A stretch of 64,000 nucleotides of DNA from JALOOB01 sp040766655 (GTDB taxonomy: Bacteria; Chloroflexota; Anaerolineae; CG2-30-64-16), in NCBI GenBank assembly GCA_040766655.1, contig JAXGQB010000006.1, positions 248,001-312,000 on the forward strand, in the 5' to 3' direction. Below the pieces are notes generated by a model. That model searched no databases. It was not told the origin of the DNA and saw only the letters and a program-made list of their open reading frames with translations. Shown here piece after piece: positions 40,889 through 48,615 of the stretch (position 1 is the first letter of the stretch; the number at the start of each line of letters is the position of its first letter). The position numbers were made by a program, and so were the translations under genes.

Positions 40889-41482
40889 ATGGCAGACGAA
40901 ATGAACACCGATCGGATGGCCCGCGGCCTGGTCGACATGTTGCGCGACGTGCTGAACCGGCCACTGCCCGGCACGAGCCAGGCGCCTTCCACGCAGAACG
41001 TCGACGAGGAGTCGTTGCTGGAGACGATCAAGGAGTTTCTGAACCGGCCGCTGCCGGGGACGAAGGACACAGAAGAGCCGGCCGCGCCCGTGGCTCCTCA
41101 GGCAGCGCCGGCGCCCATACCCGTGCCGGTGTCCATGCCCGCGCCTGCACCCGTGTCTCTGCCCACAGCGGACGAGGCTGCACCGCCGGCCGGGATCCCT
41201 GCAGCGTTCGAATCCACGGTGCAGGGCCAGGCAACAGCTGAAGACTGGGAAGCGATGAAGGAACGTCACGAGCGCGAACGCGAGACACTGCATCATCGCC
41301 ACGAACAGGAACGCGAAGAGCTGCATCGACGTCACGAACTCGAGATGGACTCGGCGGATTCGCGCCGCGATCGCGACAAAGAGGCGGAGAAGCAGCGGCG
41401 CGAGCTGGAACGCGAGGCCCGCAAGCGGGAGCACGAGCGTGAGAAGGAAGAACGGGGCCGCGGCAGGGGCCGTGGCCGGTAG
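40889..41482 (+). CDS. charged repeat protein of unknown function
   Basis: I do not recognise this 197-aa protein. It starts with two copies of a short helical unit ending in LNRPLPGT (MLRDVLNRPLPGT and TIKEFLNRPLPGT), then a Pro/Ala linker (about residues 65-105). It ends with an extremely charged His/Arg/Glu helix (about 120-195) that contains ERHERERETLHHRHEQERE-like repeats and an RGRGRGRGR tail. The second half should be a long single helix or coiled coil that could bind nucleic acid or metal. No membrane or signal sequence is seen. Translated with the GlsB-like gene. Confidence 0.7.
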   Translation: MADEMNTDRMARGLVDMLRDVLNRPLPGTSQAPSTQNVDEESLLETIKEFLNRPLPGTKDTEEPAAPVAPQAAPAPIPVPVSMPAPAPVSLPTADEAAPPAGIPAAFESTVQGQATAEDWEAMKERHERERETLHHRHEQEREELHRRHELEMDSADSRRDRDKEAEKQRRELEREARKREHEREKEERGRGRGRGR

Positions 41483-41551
41483 AGGCACGTGGGATAGGGG
41501 CCGCTGAAGACCTGAGGCCCCTGTAACAACTGAAAAGCTCGCGCACCAGTC

Positions 41552-41575
41552 TACGCCCCGCATTGCCGGGGCGTA
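41552..41575 (+). terminator. hairpin after the charged repeat protein gene
   Basis: TACGCCCCG and CGGGGCGTA form a 9-bp stem with a 6-base loop, followed by GCTCTTT. A weaker stem (AGGGGCC/GGCCCCT) lies just before it at about 41495-41521. Together they probably end the plus-strand transcript. Confidence 0.5.
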
Positions 41576-41654
41576 GCTCTTTCCGGTCGATTCCCCTGGT
41601 CTTCTCATGGCACGCCGTGTCGCAGTGCCAGGTCGTCGGGAGATACCGGCGGCC

Positions 41655-41694
41655 GAAAATAAAGAAGGTGCAGGGCGTCTGACGCCCTGCACCT
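41655..41694 (-). terminator. intrinsic terminator of the fasciclin gene
   Basis: On the minus strand AGGTGCAGGGCGT and ACGCCCTGCACCT form a perfect 13-bp stem with a 3-base loop, followed by TCTTTATTTTC. It lies 21 bases past the stop codon. Confidence 0.85.
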
Positions 41695-41714
41695 GTGAAC
41701 CGGAGTCCTGTTGG

Positions 41715-42836
41715 TTAGTTGGCGATGGTGAACTTGCTGACGTACTCGTCGTAGTTGCTGTCAGCCCGCACGACCCGCAGCCGGAAGGCATGTTCGCCGT
41801 TCGGGAGGCCCGTCGTATCGAGGCTGTACTTGAACTCACCGGCCTCTTCGCCCACGGCCAGGAAGATCGCCGCATTGGGATCGCCGCCCGGCAGCAGATC
41901 CAGCTGCCACTTCAGGAAGTTCGGATCGGCCGCATAACCCGCAATCTCGATCGCACCCTTGACCTCGGCGCCGTCCGCCGGGCTGCTGAAGCCAATCTTC
42001 GGCTCGGCAGGCGGCAGGATGACCGAGTCGATCACGTGGATCACGCCGTTCGAGGCCAGCACGTCGGTCGCCACGATATTGGCGCCGTTGATCATCGCCC
42101 TGCCGTCCATCACCTTGAAAGCGACGGTCGAACCCTGAAGCGTCTTGGCCACCAGGCCGTCAGCCACTGCGGAAGCCTTGACCTCACCAGGGAGGACGTG
42201 GTACAGGAGGATGTCGCCCAACGCCTTCGGGTCTTTCAGAAGGGCTTCCACGGTGCCCGCAGGCAGCTTCGCAAAGGCCGCATCAGTCGGAGCGAAGACG
42301 GTGAACGGTCCGGCGCCCTGCAGCGCCTCAACCAGGCCGGCAGCCTGCACAGCCGCCACGAGAGTCTTGAACTGGCCTGCACCGATCGCGGTCGCCACGA
42401 TGTCGTTCGCCGCAGCCGGTCCCACCGGGGTCGTCGCGCTCGGCGCACTCTGAGCCGCGCCATTGGCGATGGTGAACTTGCTGACGAATTCGTCGTAATT
42501 GCTGTCAGTGCGCACGACGCGCAGCCGGAAGGCATGCTCGCCGTTGGGAAGGCCTACGGTATCCAGCGAGAAGGTGAACTCGCCCGCCTCTTCGCCCAAC
42601 GCCAGGAAGATCGCCGCATCGGAATCGCCGCCCGGCAGCAGGTCCAACTGCCACTTCATGAAGTTCGGATCGCTCGCGTAACCCTTGACCTCGACCGTCC
42701 CGCTCACCGTGGCCCCATCCTGTGGGGAGGTGAATCCGTTGGCCGTCGCTGCAATGGCCCCCATGGGAAGGCTCAGAACCATGAAAGCCGCCAGGGCAAG
42801 CACCAACATCTTGGAAACCTGTGTCTTGAACAACAT
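41715..42836 (-). CDS. secreted fasciclin protein flanked by two duplicated Ig-like domains
   Basis: ATG 42836 with GGAGAG upstream gives 373 aa with a Sec signal (about residues 1-30, ending MGAIAATA). A domain of about 95 aa starting GFTSPQDGATVSGTVEVKGY follows, then a full fasciclin domain (about 140-275: DIVATAIGAGQFKTLVAAVQAAG, TVFAPTDAAFAKLP, YHVLPGEV, GVIHVIDSVILP), then a second copy of the first domain. The two outer copies are almost identical, including LPNGEHAFRLRVVR(T/A)DSNYDE(F/Y)VSKFTIAN. Fasciclin domains mediate adhesion to surfaces or cells, so this is probably a matrix or cell-surface adhesin. It has its own promoter and terminator. Confidence 0.93.
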   Translation of the reverse strand: MLFKTQVSKMLVLALAAFMVLSLPMGAIAATANGFTSPQDGATVSGTVEVKGYASDPNFMKWQLDLLPGGDSDAAIFLALGEEAGEFTFSLDTVGLPNGEHAFRLRVVRTDSNYDEFVSKFTIANGAAQSAPSATTPVGPAAANDIVATAIGAGQFKTLVAAVQAAGLVEALQGAGPFTVFAPTDAAFAKLPAGTVEALLKDPKALGDILLYHVLPGEVKASAVADGLVAKTLQGSTVAFKVMDGRAMINGANIVATDVLASNGVIHVIDSVILPPAEPKIGFSSPADGAEVKGAIEIAGYAADPNFLKWQLDLLPGGDPNAAIFLAVGEEAGEFKYSLDTTGLPNGEHAFRLRVVRADSNYDEYVSKFTIAN

Positions 42837-42886
42837 CTCTGACTCTCCTGTCTTTGCTGATTCATTTCGCCGACACTGCGTCGGAT

Positions 42887-42915
42887 TTGACATTTGTATT
42901 ATATGTATATACTAT
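42887..42915 (+). promoter_or_regulatory. divergent promoters between the fasciclin and epimerase genes
   Basis: On the plus strand TTGACA (42887-42892) and TACTAT (42910-42915) lie 17 bp apart and would drive the epimerase gene with a ~120 nt leader. On the minus strand a TATAAT (42903-42898) lies inside the same AT-rich patch and could serve the fasciclin gene; its -35 box is weak. Only one of the two may be occupied at a time. Confidence 0.55.
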
Positions 42916-43040
42916 GTCTAAAGTTTGTTAGGTAAGCTGCATTCCCATTGGGCGAGCTTGCTCCAAATTCGCTGTGCAGGTTGTCCGCCGGCGGCATCTG
43001 TGCTACCCTCGGGTCATCCACCCTATCTCGGAGGTGAAGC

Positions 43041-44027
43041 ATGCGCGTACTCTTCATCGGCGGCACCGGGGTCATCAGCTCTGCCTGCACCGAGCTGGCG
43101 CTCCGGCGCGGCATCGATCTGTATCTGCTCAATCGCGGCCAGTCGAGCCGGCCGATCCCTGAGGGGGCCCGGTCGATCACCGCGGACATCCGTGACACGG
43201 AGGGGACGCGGGCGGCGCTGCGGGGCATGACGTTCGACGCCGTGGTCGACTGGATCGCGTTCACGCCCGACCAGGTGGCCGCGGACATCGAGCTGTTCCG
43301 CGGGCGGACGGGGCAGTACATCTTCATCAGTTCTGCGTCCGCGTACGCCAAGCCGATCCTCAGCCTGCCCATCACCGAGTCGACGCCGCTGGCCAATCCT
43401 TTCTGGGAGTACTCGCGCAACAAGATCGCGGGGGAGGACCTGCTCCTCGCCGCGTTCCGGAACGAAGGGTTCCCCGCCGTGATCGTGCGGCCGTCTCACA
43501 CCTACGATCGGACGAAGCTGCCCTGCGCGGGCGGCTATACGTCGATCGCGCGCATGCGCGCGGGCAAGCCGGTGGTGGTGCACGGCGACGGCACGTCGAC
43601 CTGGGTGCTGACACACCACACCGACTTCGCCAGGGGGTTCACCGGCCTGCTGGGCAACCCGCACACGCTGGGCGAGGCGTTCCACATCACCTCCGACGAC
43701 GTGCTGACGTGGGACCAGATCTACCGCATCCTCGGCCGGGCCGCGGGCGCTGAGCCCACCATCGTGCATGCGCCGTCAGACCTTATCGCGCGGCATCACG
43801 CCGACTGGGGGGATGGGCTGCTGGGGGACAAGGCGCACAGCGTGCTATTCGATAACAGCAAGATCAAGCGCTTCGTGCCCGGCTTCGGGTGCACGATCCC
43901 GTTCGCACGCGGCGCGGAGGAGATCATGGCGTGGTATGACGAGGATCCCGCGCGGCAGATCGTGGATGAGTCGTTTGACCGTGCGATGGATGCCGTGGTC
44001 GAAGCGATGGCGCGGGCGCACGGGTGA
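43041..44027 (+). CDS. NAD-dependent epimerase/dehydratase-like SDR protein
   Basis: The 328-aa extended SDR starts MRVLFIGGTGVISSACTELALRRG (GxxGxxx NAD site; GGAGG upstream of ATG), with the active-site YSRNK (YxxxK) near residue 133 and a Ser in ISSASAY. It differs from classical sugar epimerases in the shorter N-terminal loop and resembles the NAD-dependent epimerase group near plant CSP41-type proteins. The substrate is unknown. It is convergent with the glycosyltransferase cluster but is not clearly part of it. Confidence 0.88.
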   Translation: MRVLFIGGTGVISSACTELALRRGIDLYLLNRGQSSRPIPEGARSITADIRDTEGTRAALRGMTFDAVVDWIAFTPDQVAADIELFRGRTGQYIFISSASAYAKPILSLPITESTPLANPFWEYSRNKIAGEDLLLAAFRNEGFPAVIVRPSHTYDRTKLPCAGGYTSIARMRAGKPVVVHGDGTSTWVLTHHTDFARGFTGLLGNPHTLGEAFHITSDDVLTWDQIYRILGRAAGAEPTIVHAPSDLIARHHADWGDGLLGDKAHSVLFDNSKIKRFVPGFGCTIPFARGAEEIMAWYDEDPARQIVDESFDRAMDAVVEAMARAHG

Positions 44028-44035
44028 GGAATCAG

Positions 44036-44070
44036 GTCAACCGCAGGTTGACCCGACCTCCGAGGTCGGG
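44036..44070. repeat. double hairpin between convergent genes
   Basis: GTCAACC-GCA-GGTTGAC (44036-44052) is followed directly by CCCGACCT-CCG-AGGTCGGG (44052-44070). A half copy (GTTGACCCGACGTC) follows at about 44081. It may act as a two-way terminator; by look it belongs to the same class of palindromic repeats as 8641-8667. Confidence 0.6.
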
Positions 44071-44104
44071 CTAATCTACAGTTGACCCGACGTCAGGCGG
44101 CAGC

Positions 44105-44938
44105 TCAGACCAGCCGGCGCAGGATGGCCGCGGGCAGCCGGCCGTAGTGCTTGCGGTAGAAGTAGACCAGGCTCTCGTAATAGGCGGCGCGGGCGCGCTC
44201 GTTGCGGCCCAGGCTCGCGCCGCCGATGTGCATCACCTCGACTGCGGGGTTGTACCAGACCTCCCACCCCGCGGCACGCATCCTCCGGCACCAGTCGTTG
44301 TCCTCGAAGTACATGAAGATGCGCTCGTCCAGCCCGCCCACCTGCGCCACGGCCTCGCGCCGCGCGACCAGGCAGGCGCCCGACACCCAATCGACCTGGA
44401 CCGGCTCGCTGATGGCCCAATCGTGCAGGTATTTCTGGCGGCGGTGGGCGAGCGCGCGGCGCAGCAGGTAGAGGGGCGAGGGATCGCGGCCGAACGCGTA
44501 GGCCTGGGGTGTTCCGTCGGGGCACACGAGCCGTGGGCTGGCCGCGCCGCAGCGCGCGTGCGCGTCCATGAAGCGCACCATGCCGGCCAGCGAGCCGGGT
44601 CGCGGCTCGGTGTCCGCGTTCAGCAGGACGACATAACGTCCCTTCGTCAACGCCAGCGCCCGGTTGTTCGCGCGCGCGAACCCGAGGTTCTCGCTGTTCT
44701 CCAACAGTTGAACGGCGGGGTAGTCGCTGCGGAGCAGGCCGGCCGTGCCGTCGGTCGAGGCATTGTCCACCGCAATGATTTCGTGTTGTAGGGGCGACGC
44801 ATGCGTCGCACCTGCGGGAACGGAGACCGCGCCGGTTGCCGGCGTCAGCGCCTCGGGCAGGCTGGCCAGGCAAGCGCGGATCAGGTCGCGCACATTCCAG
44901 GTGACGATGATGACGGACAGGTCGACGTCAGGCAGCAC
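44105..44938 (-). CDS. glycosyltransferase family 2 with repeat-derived insert
   Basis: The 277-aa protein has the GT2 (GT-A) fold: LSVIIVTWNVRDLIRACLASL at the start, EIIAVDNASTDGTAGLL, ENLGFARANNRAL and the metal-binding DTE in LLNADTEPRPG; the acceptor-side base lies in MYFEDNDWCRRM. It is rhamnosyl-/galactofuranosyl-transferase-like. Residues about 29-52 (PEALTPATGAVSVPAGATHA) are an insert relative to the family, and part of it is encoded by a 16-bp perfect palindrome of the interspersed type. It overlaps the next gene upstream and ends the polysaccharide operon. Confidence 0.92.
   Translation of the reverse strand: MLPDVDLSVIIVTWNVRDLIRACLASLPEALTPATGAVSVPAGATHASPLQHEIIAVDNASTDGTAGLLRSDYPAVQLLENSENLGFARANNRALALTKGRYVVLLNADTEPRPGSLAGMVRFMDAHARCGAASPRLVCPDGTPQAYAFGRDPSPLYLLRRALAHRRQKYLHDWAISEPVQVDWVSGACLVARREAVAQVGGLDERIFMYFEDNDWCRRMRAAGWEVWYNPAVEVMHIGGASLGRNERARAAYYESLVYFYRKHYGRLPAAILRRLV
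44788..44812. repeat. palindromic repeat inside the GT2 gene
   Basis: GTAGGGGCGACGCATGCGTC plus GCACC. The core GCGACGCATGCGTCGC (44794-44809) is a perfect palindrome. It is read in frame as part of the insert at the N-terminal side of the glycosyltransferase. Confidence 0.65.
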
Positions 44939-46217
44939 GTAGCACCTCGTCGAACAGGGCGGCCAGGCTTGCGGTCAGGGTGCGCCGCTCGAAGTGGCGC
45001 CTTGCCTCGTCGAACCCGGGCCACGCCGCGCCCCCGGCGTGTCGCTGCATCATGTCTCGTAGCGCGGCCGCGATCGCCCCTGGATCGTCGGGCGGCACGG
45101 TCAGTCCGATGCCGAAGCGCTCGACCGTCGCCGCTGCCGCGTTGCCCTGGGCGAGCGCCAGGATCGGCCGGCCCGCGCCGATGTAGTCGTACAGCTTCGA
45201 GGTTGCGACGCTGCGCACCCCCGTCACGGTGACCAGGAGCAGCGCATCCGCATCGAGCTGATGCTGGTAGGCCTGCAGCCGGGGGACGGGCGGCACGAAG
45301 GTGACGATCGACTCGACGCCGTGGGCCGGCGCCATGGCGCGTTCCCCCTCGCTGGCCGGGCCGACGATCTCGATGCGCAGCGGCGTGGCGGGGTCGTGAT
45401 GGAGGATCTGCGCTGCGGCGGCGAAGAGCGCGTCGGCGGAGCGGCCCTGGCTGCTGCCCGAGAACGCGCCGGTGTACGTCAGGCGGAAGAGGCCGTCGGC
45501 CGCGCGCTGGCGCGAGCGTGTGGCGAAATCGGCCGCATCGTATCCGTTGCTGATCGTCGCGGTCCGGCGGATGCGCGAGCCGTAGCGTGCACGCAGGTCT
45601 TCCACGATCGGGTCGGTCACCGCAACGACCGCGGCGGCTGAGCGGGCCATGGCCCCCTCCAGGCGCGACTCGAACGCCCTGCGCAGCGGCCCCGTGCGCA
45701 GGCTGGCGGCCGGCGGCTCGAAGAGCCAGCCGTCGCGCAGGTCGGCCACCCACGGCACGCGGCTTGCGCGCGCCAGGCGCCCCGCGATGAGGTGCGTGGT
45801 CTCGGGCGGCGAGCTGCTGAAGATGAGATCGGGACGCCGGTCCGCGATCAGCCGGCCGCCCACCTGGAGTGCGGGGATCAGCCAGCCGATCTTGGTGTCC
45901 GGGACCATGGCGCGATCGCGCAACCTGCCGAGCACGCTGCCGCCCGATACGGTCGCGATCCGCACCTGCTCCTCCGGCGGCGCCCCGGCGGCCCTGTGCC
46001 GGCGGAGCGGGCTGAAGAGGACGTGCACCAGGTCATCCGCGCGGTGGACGTCGCGCGCGGCGTCGTCCGGGAGGCCGCCGTAGCGCCCCGTCGTCAGCAG
46101 AATGGGATGGTAGCCGAACTCCGGCAGATACTGGGAGAACTTCAGGATTCGTTCCGTGCCCGCAGAGCGGATGGGCGGGTAGTCGTGGACGACGATCAAG
46201 ACGGTGCGGCCGGTCAT
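44928..46217 (-). CDS. glycosyltransferase family 4
   Basis: The 429-aa protein has the WbuB/CapM-like GT4 arrangement: VLIVVHDYPPIRSAGTERILKFSQYLPEFGYHPILLT at the start, LIFSSSPPETTHLIAGRLAR, and a C-domain with YTGAFSGSSQGRSADALFAAA and DYIGAGRPILALAQGNAAAATVERFGIGLTVPPDD. The second Glu of the usual EX7E motif is less clear than in the GT4 genes at 32-35 kb. It overlaps both neighbours by a few bases, so is cotranslated. Confidence 0.9.
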   Translation of the reverse strand: MTGRTVLIVVHDYPPIRSAGTERILKFSQYLPEFGYHPILLTTGRYGGLPDDAARDVHRADDLVHVLFSPLRRHRAAGAPPEEQVRIATVSGGSVLGRLRDRAMVPDTKIGWLIPALQVGGRLIADRRPDLIFSSSPPETTHLIAGRLARASRVPWVADLRDGWLFEPPAASLRTGPLRRAFESRLEGAMARSAAAVVAVTDPIVEDLRARYGSRIRRTATISNGYDAADFATRSRQRAADGLFRLTYTGAFSGSSQGRSADALFAAAAQILHHDPATPLRIEIVGPASEGERAMAPAHGVESIVTFVPPVPRLQAYQHQLDADALLLVTVTGVRSVATSKLYDYIGAGRPILALAQGNAAAATVERFGIGLTVPPDDPGAIAAALRDMMQRHAGGAAWPGFDEARRHFERRTLTASLAALFDEVLRAA

Positions 46218-47107
46218 GCCTTCACCACTCCGATCTCCCGCAGGAGCGCGGCGACGAGCTGCTCGTTGCCGTACTCCCGCGCGACGAACTCATGGCCCTG
46301 GTGGTTGATGGGGCAGCCCGCGGCGATGATCTGCCCCAGCGCGGCCGACGCTTCCTCTTCGGTCTTGGCGTGCCAGCAGCTGGCGAACGGGTATTCGAAG
46401 ATCACCTGGTTGCCGCAGGCCAATGCCTCCAGCACCATCTTGGGCAGCCCGTCGTGCCGCGCGACGCGCAGCAGGATGGGATACTGCTCGTAGAGCGGGA
46501 CCATGTCGGACACCCAGCCGAGGTAGGTGACGTTCGGGATGGCCGGCTGCTTCTCCTGCGTGCCCGCGACGACGGCAAACGGAACGTCGGGGAAGCGCCG
46601 TGCCAGCGCATAGACGACCGGCGCACCGTAGAAGCCGGCGCGCTCGTCCGGCAGGTAGGTCAGCACCGCGGGCGGCGCGGGACGGGCGCGCAACTCGTAC
46701 CGGACGGGGGTGACGAAGGGCGCCACCGCGGCGCGGATGCCGACCGCGGCCAGCTCGGCCGCCAGCCACGGCGCGACCGCCAGGTGACGTTCGATCCGGC
46801 GTGCGGCGCCGCGCGCCATCGAGCGCATGCGCGCGTCCTCCAGCGCCAGCAGGACGTCGGTGCCGACCCAGTGGTTGATCGTCCGCTTGCCCAGGAGGCG
46901 CGCCACGGCCCACATCTTGGCCGCGAAGCCGAAGCCCGCGCCGTAAACGACCTGAGCGGGAAGCATCTTGCGCACCTTGCTCGCCCACGGCTCGTCCCGA
47001 TGGATGCGGATCGCGCGGGCGCCGGCGGCCTCGATGTGCCGCGCGACGACCTCGCTGTTTTCCGCAGATGTCTCGAACGTGCCCAGAACGGCAATGGTCT
47101 GCATCAC
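46214..47107 (-). CDS. glycosyltransferase-like protein
   Basis: The 297-aa protein has a GT-B-like profile: TIAVLGTFETSAENSEVVARHIEAAG at the start, INHWVGTDVLLALEDARMRSMARG, and a C-domain with PNVTYLGWVSDMVPLYEQYPILLRVARHDGLPKMVLEALACGNQVIFEYP. It is short for GT4, and the family is not certain. The position between a flippase and another glycosyltransferase supports a sugar-transfer role. Confidence 0.75.
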   Translation of the reverse strand: MMQTIAVLGTFETSAENSEVVARHIEAAGARAIRIHRDEPWASKVRKMLPAQVVYGAGFGFAAKMWAVARLLGKRTINHWVGTDVLLALEDARMRSMARGAARRIERHLAVAPWLAAELAAVGIRAAVAPFVTPVRYELRARPAPPAVLTYLPDERAGFYGAPVVYALARRFPDVPFAVVAGTQEKQPAIPNVTYLGWVSDMVPLYEQYPILLRVARHDGLPKMVLEALACGNQVIFEYPFASCWHAKTEEEASAALGQIIAAGCPINHQGHEFVAREYGNEQLVAALLREIGVVKA

Positions 47108-48567
47108 GATCCTCTCCTGCGCAGCCAGGCGGCCAGCTTACGGAGCCGCAGCCGGATTGCCAGATCGGCGTGGTGCAGCTCCTCACGCGACGGCGCGAGC
47201 GCGAGCCACCACAGCAACAGGGCCACGGAGATGACGACGCCCGTCAGGTCGTGGCCCGGCAGCAGCGCGATGACGGCGATGCCGGCCAGGGTGACGACCG
47301 ACACGGCCAGCAACCGCTGGTTGTGGCGCGCCAAGGGGAAGCCGGTGGCGCGGCGCAGATACCACCAGCTCAGTCCTGCCTGCAGCCCCTGGCCCACCGC
47401 GTAAGCCACGACCACTGCGCGGAGCCCCAAGTGCGGGAGGAGCGCGGCCGATCCCCCTAGCAGCACGGCAGGCGCAGCCAGGTTGATCAGCAACCACGGC
47501 CCGACGCGGCCGAGCGGCAGCAGCGCCAGGCCGAAGGCCCAGGCACAGGCCATAAAGAGGTCGCCCATCGCCTGGAACGGGAAGAGCTGCTCCGCGGGCA
47601 GGAAGTCAGGGCTGTAGAACACGATCAGCCCAACGCGGCGGAGCAACACCACCCCCGCAAGGACCGGGGTGATGACCAGCAGGACGAGCCGGATGTTGTT
47701 GTTGATCTCGCGTTCGAGGTCTGCCGCGCCAGCCGCATCGTGCGCCATGCGGCTGGCGATGGCGGAGAGCTGCGCAAAGGAGTAGGTGGCCATCGCGCCG
47801 GTGACCAGCGTCATGTACTGCACCGACAGCCCGTACACGGCCTGGTACAGCCCGTTGCGCTCCGCGCCCAGCTGGCTGATGATCAGGCTGCGCACCGCGA
47901 GCAGGGCCAGCGACGTGGCCGCGCCCACCGCCAGGCTGGCCGCGCCGTAGCGCACCAGCTCCCGCAGGACGGTCCAGTCGAAGGCGCTGCGGCGGAAGAG
48001 CCGCGTCCTCCCTCCCCGCAACCAGAAGAACCAGTAGCACGCGCCGTTGAGCGCCCAGGTGAGGCTGATGTTGATGGCCGCGCCGCGCACCCCCAGCCAG
48101 GTGACGAGGGGGATGACGGTGGCGAAGCTGAGCACAGCGCTCACCACGTTGGCGATCGCGATGGCGCGGACCTCCTTGTGGCCCTGCAGGAACGCGCGGC
48201 CGAGGTTGTAGAACACGGAGAAGGGCACGGCGATCAGGCTGATGAGGATGAGGAGCACCAGCGACGTGTCCTGCAGCGCCCAGCCGGCAAGCGGCCGGGC
48301 CAGGGCCAGGCCGGCGATCAGCCCCAGGCTCGACGTGACGAGCAGCACGGCGGTGCTGGTGGTGACGATGCGGGCCGCGGCTTCCTCGTCGCCGGCCTCG
48401 CGATGCGCTGCGAGGAACCGCGCCACGCCGGGGCCCAAGCCCAGGAAAAGGAGGACGGTGAGCGAGTTGATGAGATTGGTGACCTGGGAGGTGATGCCCA
48501 CACCGTACGGGAGCAGGAGGACGGCCACGATCTTGACGCGCACGAGGTTGATGACCATGGTTGCCAC
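47104..48567 (-). CDS. polysaccharide flippase (Wzx/MATE-like)
   Basis: A 487-aa protein with about 14 helices in the polysaccharide-biosynthesis/MurJ-like fold: LVRVKIVAVLLLPYGVGITSQVTNLINSL, LLIISLIAVPFSVFYNLGRAFLQGHKE-like stretch and a central YQAVYGLSVQYMTLVTGA. The GTG at 48567 has no ribosome site and cuts into the first helix. The same frame upstream reads (A)IRALVRASLTIGAATVATMVIN, and a GGAGG lies eight bases before an ATC codon at 48612, directly after the WbpI-like gene's stop, so the true start may be a non-ATG codon near 48600. It should flip the lipid-linked unit across the membrane. Confidence 0.85.
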   Translation of the reverse strand: MATMVINLVRVKIVAVLLLPYGVGITSQVTNLINSLTVLLFLGLGPGVARFLAAHREAGDEEAAARIVTTSTAVLLVTSSLGLIAGLALARPLAGWALQDTSLVLLILISLIAVPFSVFYNLGRAFLQGHKEVRAIAIANVVSAVLSFATVIPLVTWLGVRGAAINISLTWALNGACYWFFWLRGGRTRLFRRSAFDWTVLRELVRYGAASLAVGAATSLALLAVRSLIISQLGAERNGLYQAVYGLSVQYMTLVTGAMATYSFAQLSAIASRMAHDAAGAADLEREINNNIRLVLLVITPVLAGVVLLRRVGLIVFYSPDFLPAEQLFPFQAMGDLFMACAWAFGLALLPLGRVGPWLLINLAAPAVLLGGSAALLPHLGLRAVVVAYAVGQGLQAGLSWWYLRRATGFPLARHNQRLLAVSVVTLAGIAVIALLPGHDLTGVVISVALLLWWLALAPSREELHHADLAIRLRLRKLAAWLRRRGS

Positions 48568-48615
48568 CGTGGCCGCCCCAATCGTGAGCGATGCCCTGAC
48601 CAGCGCGCGGATGGC

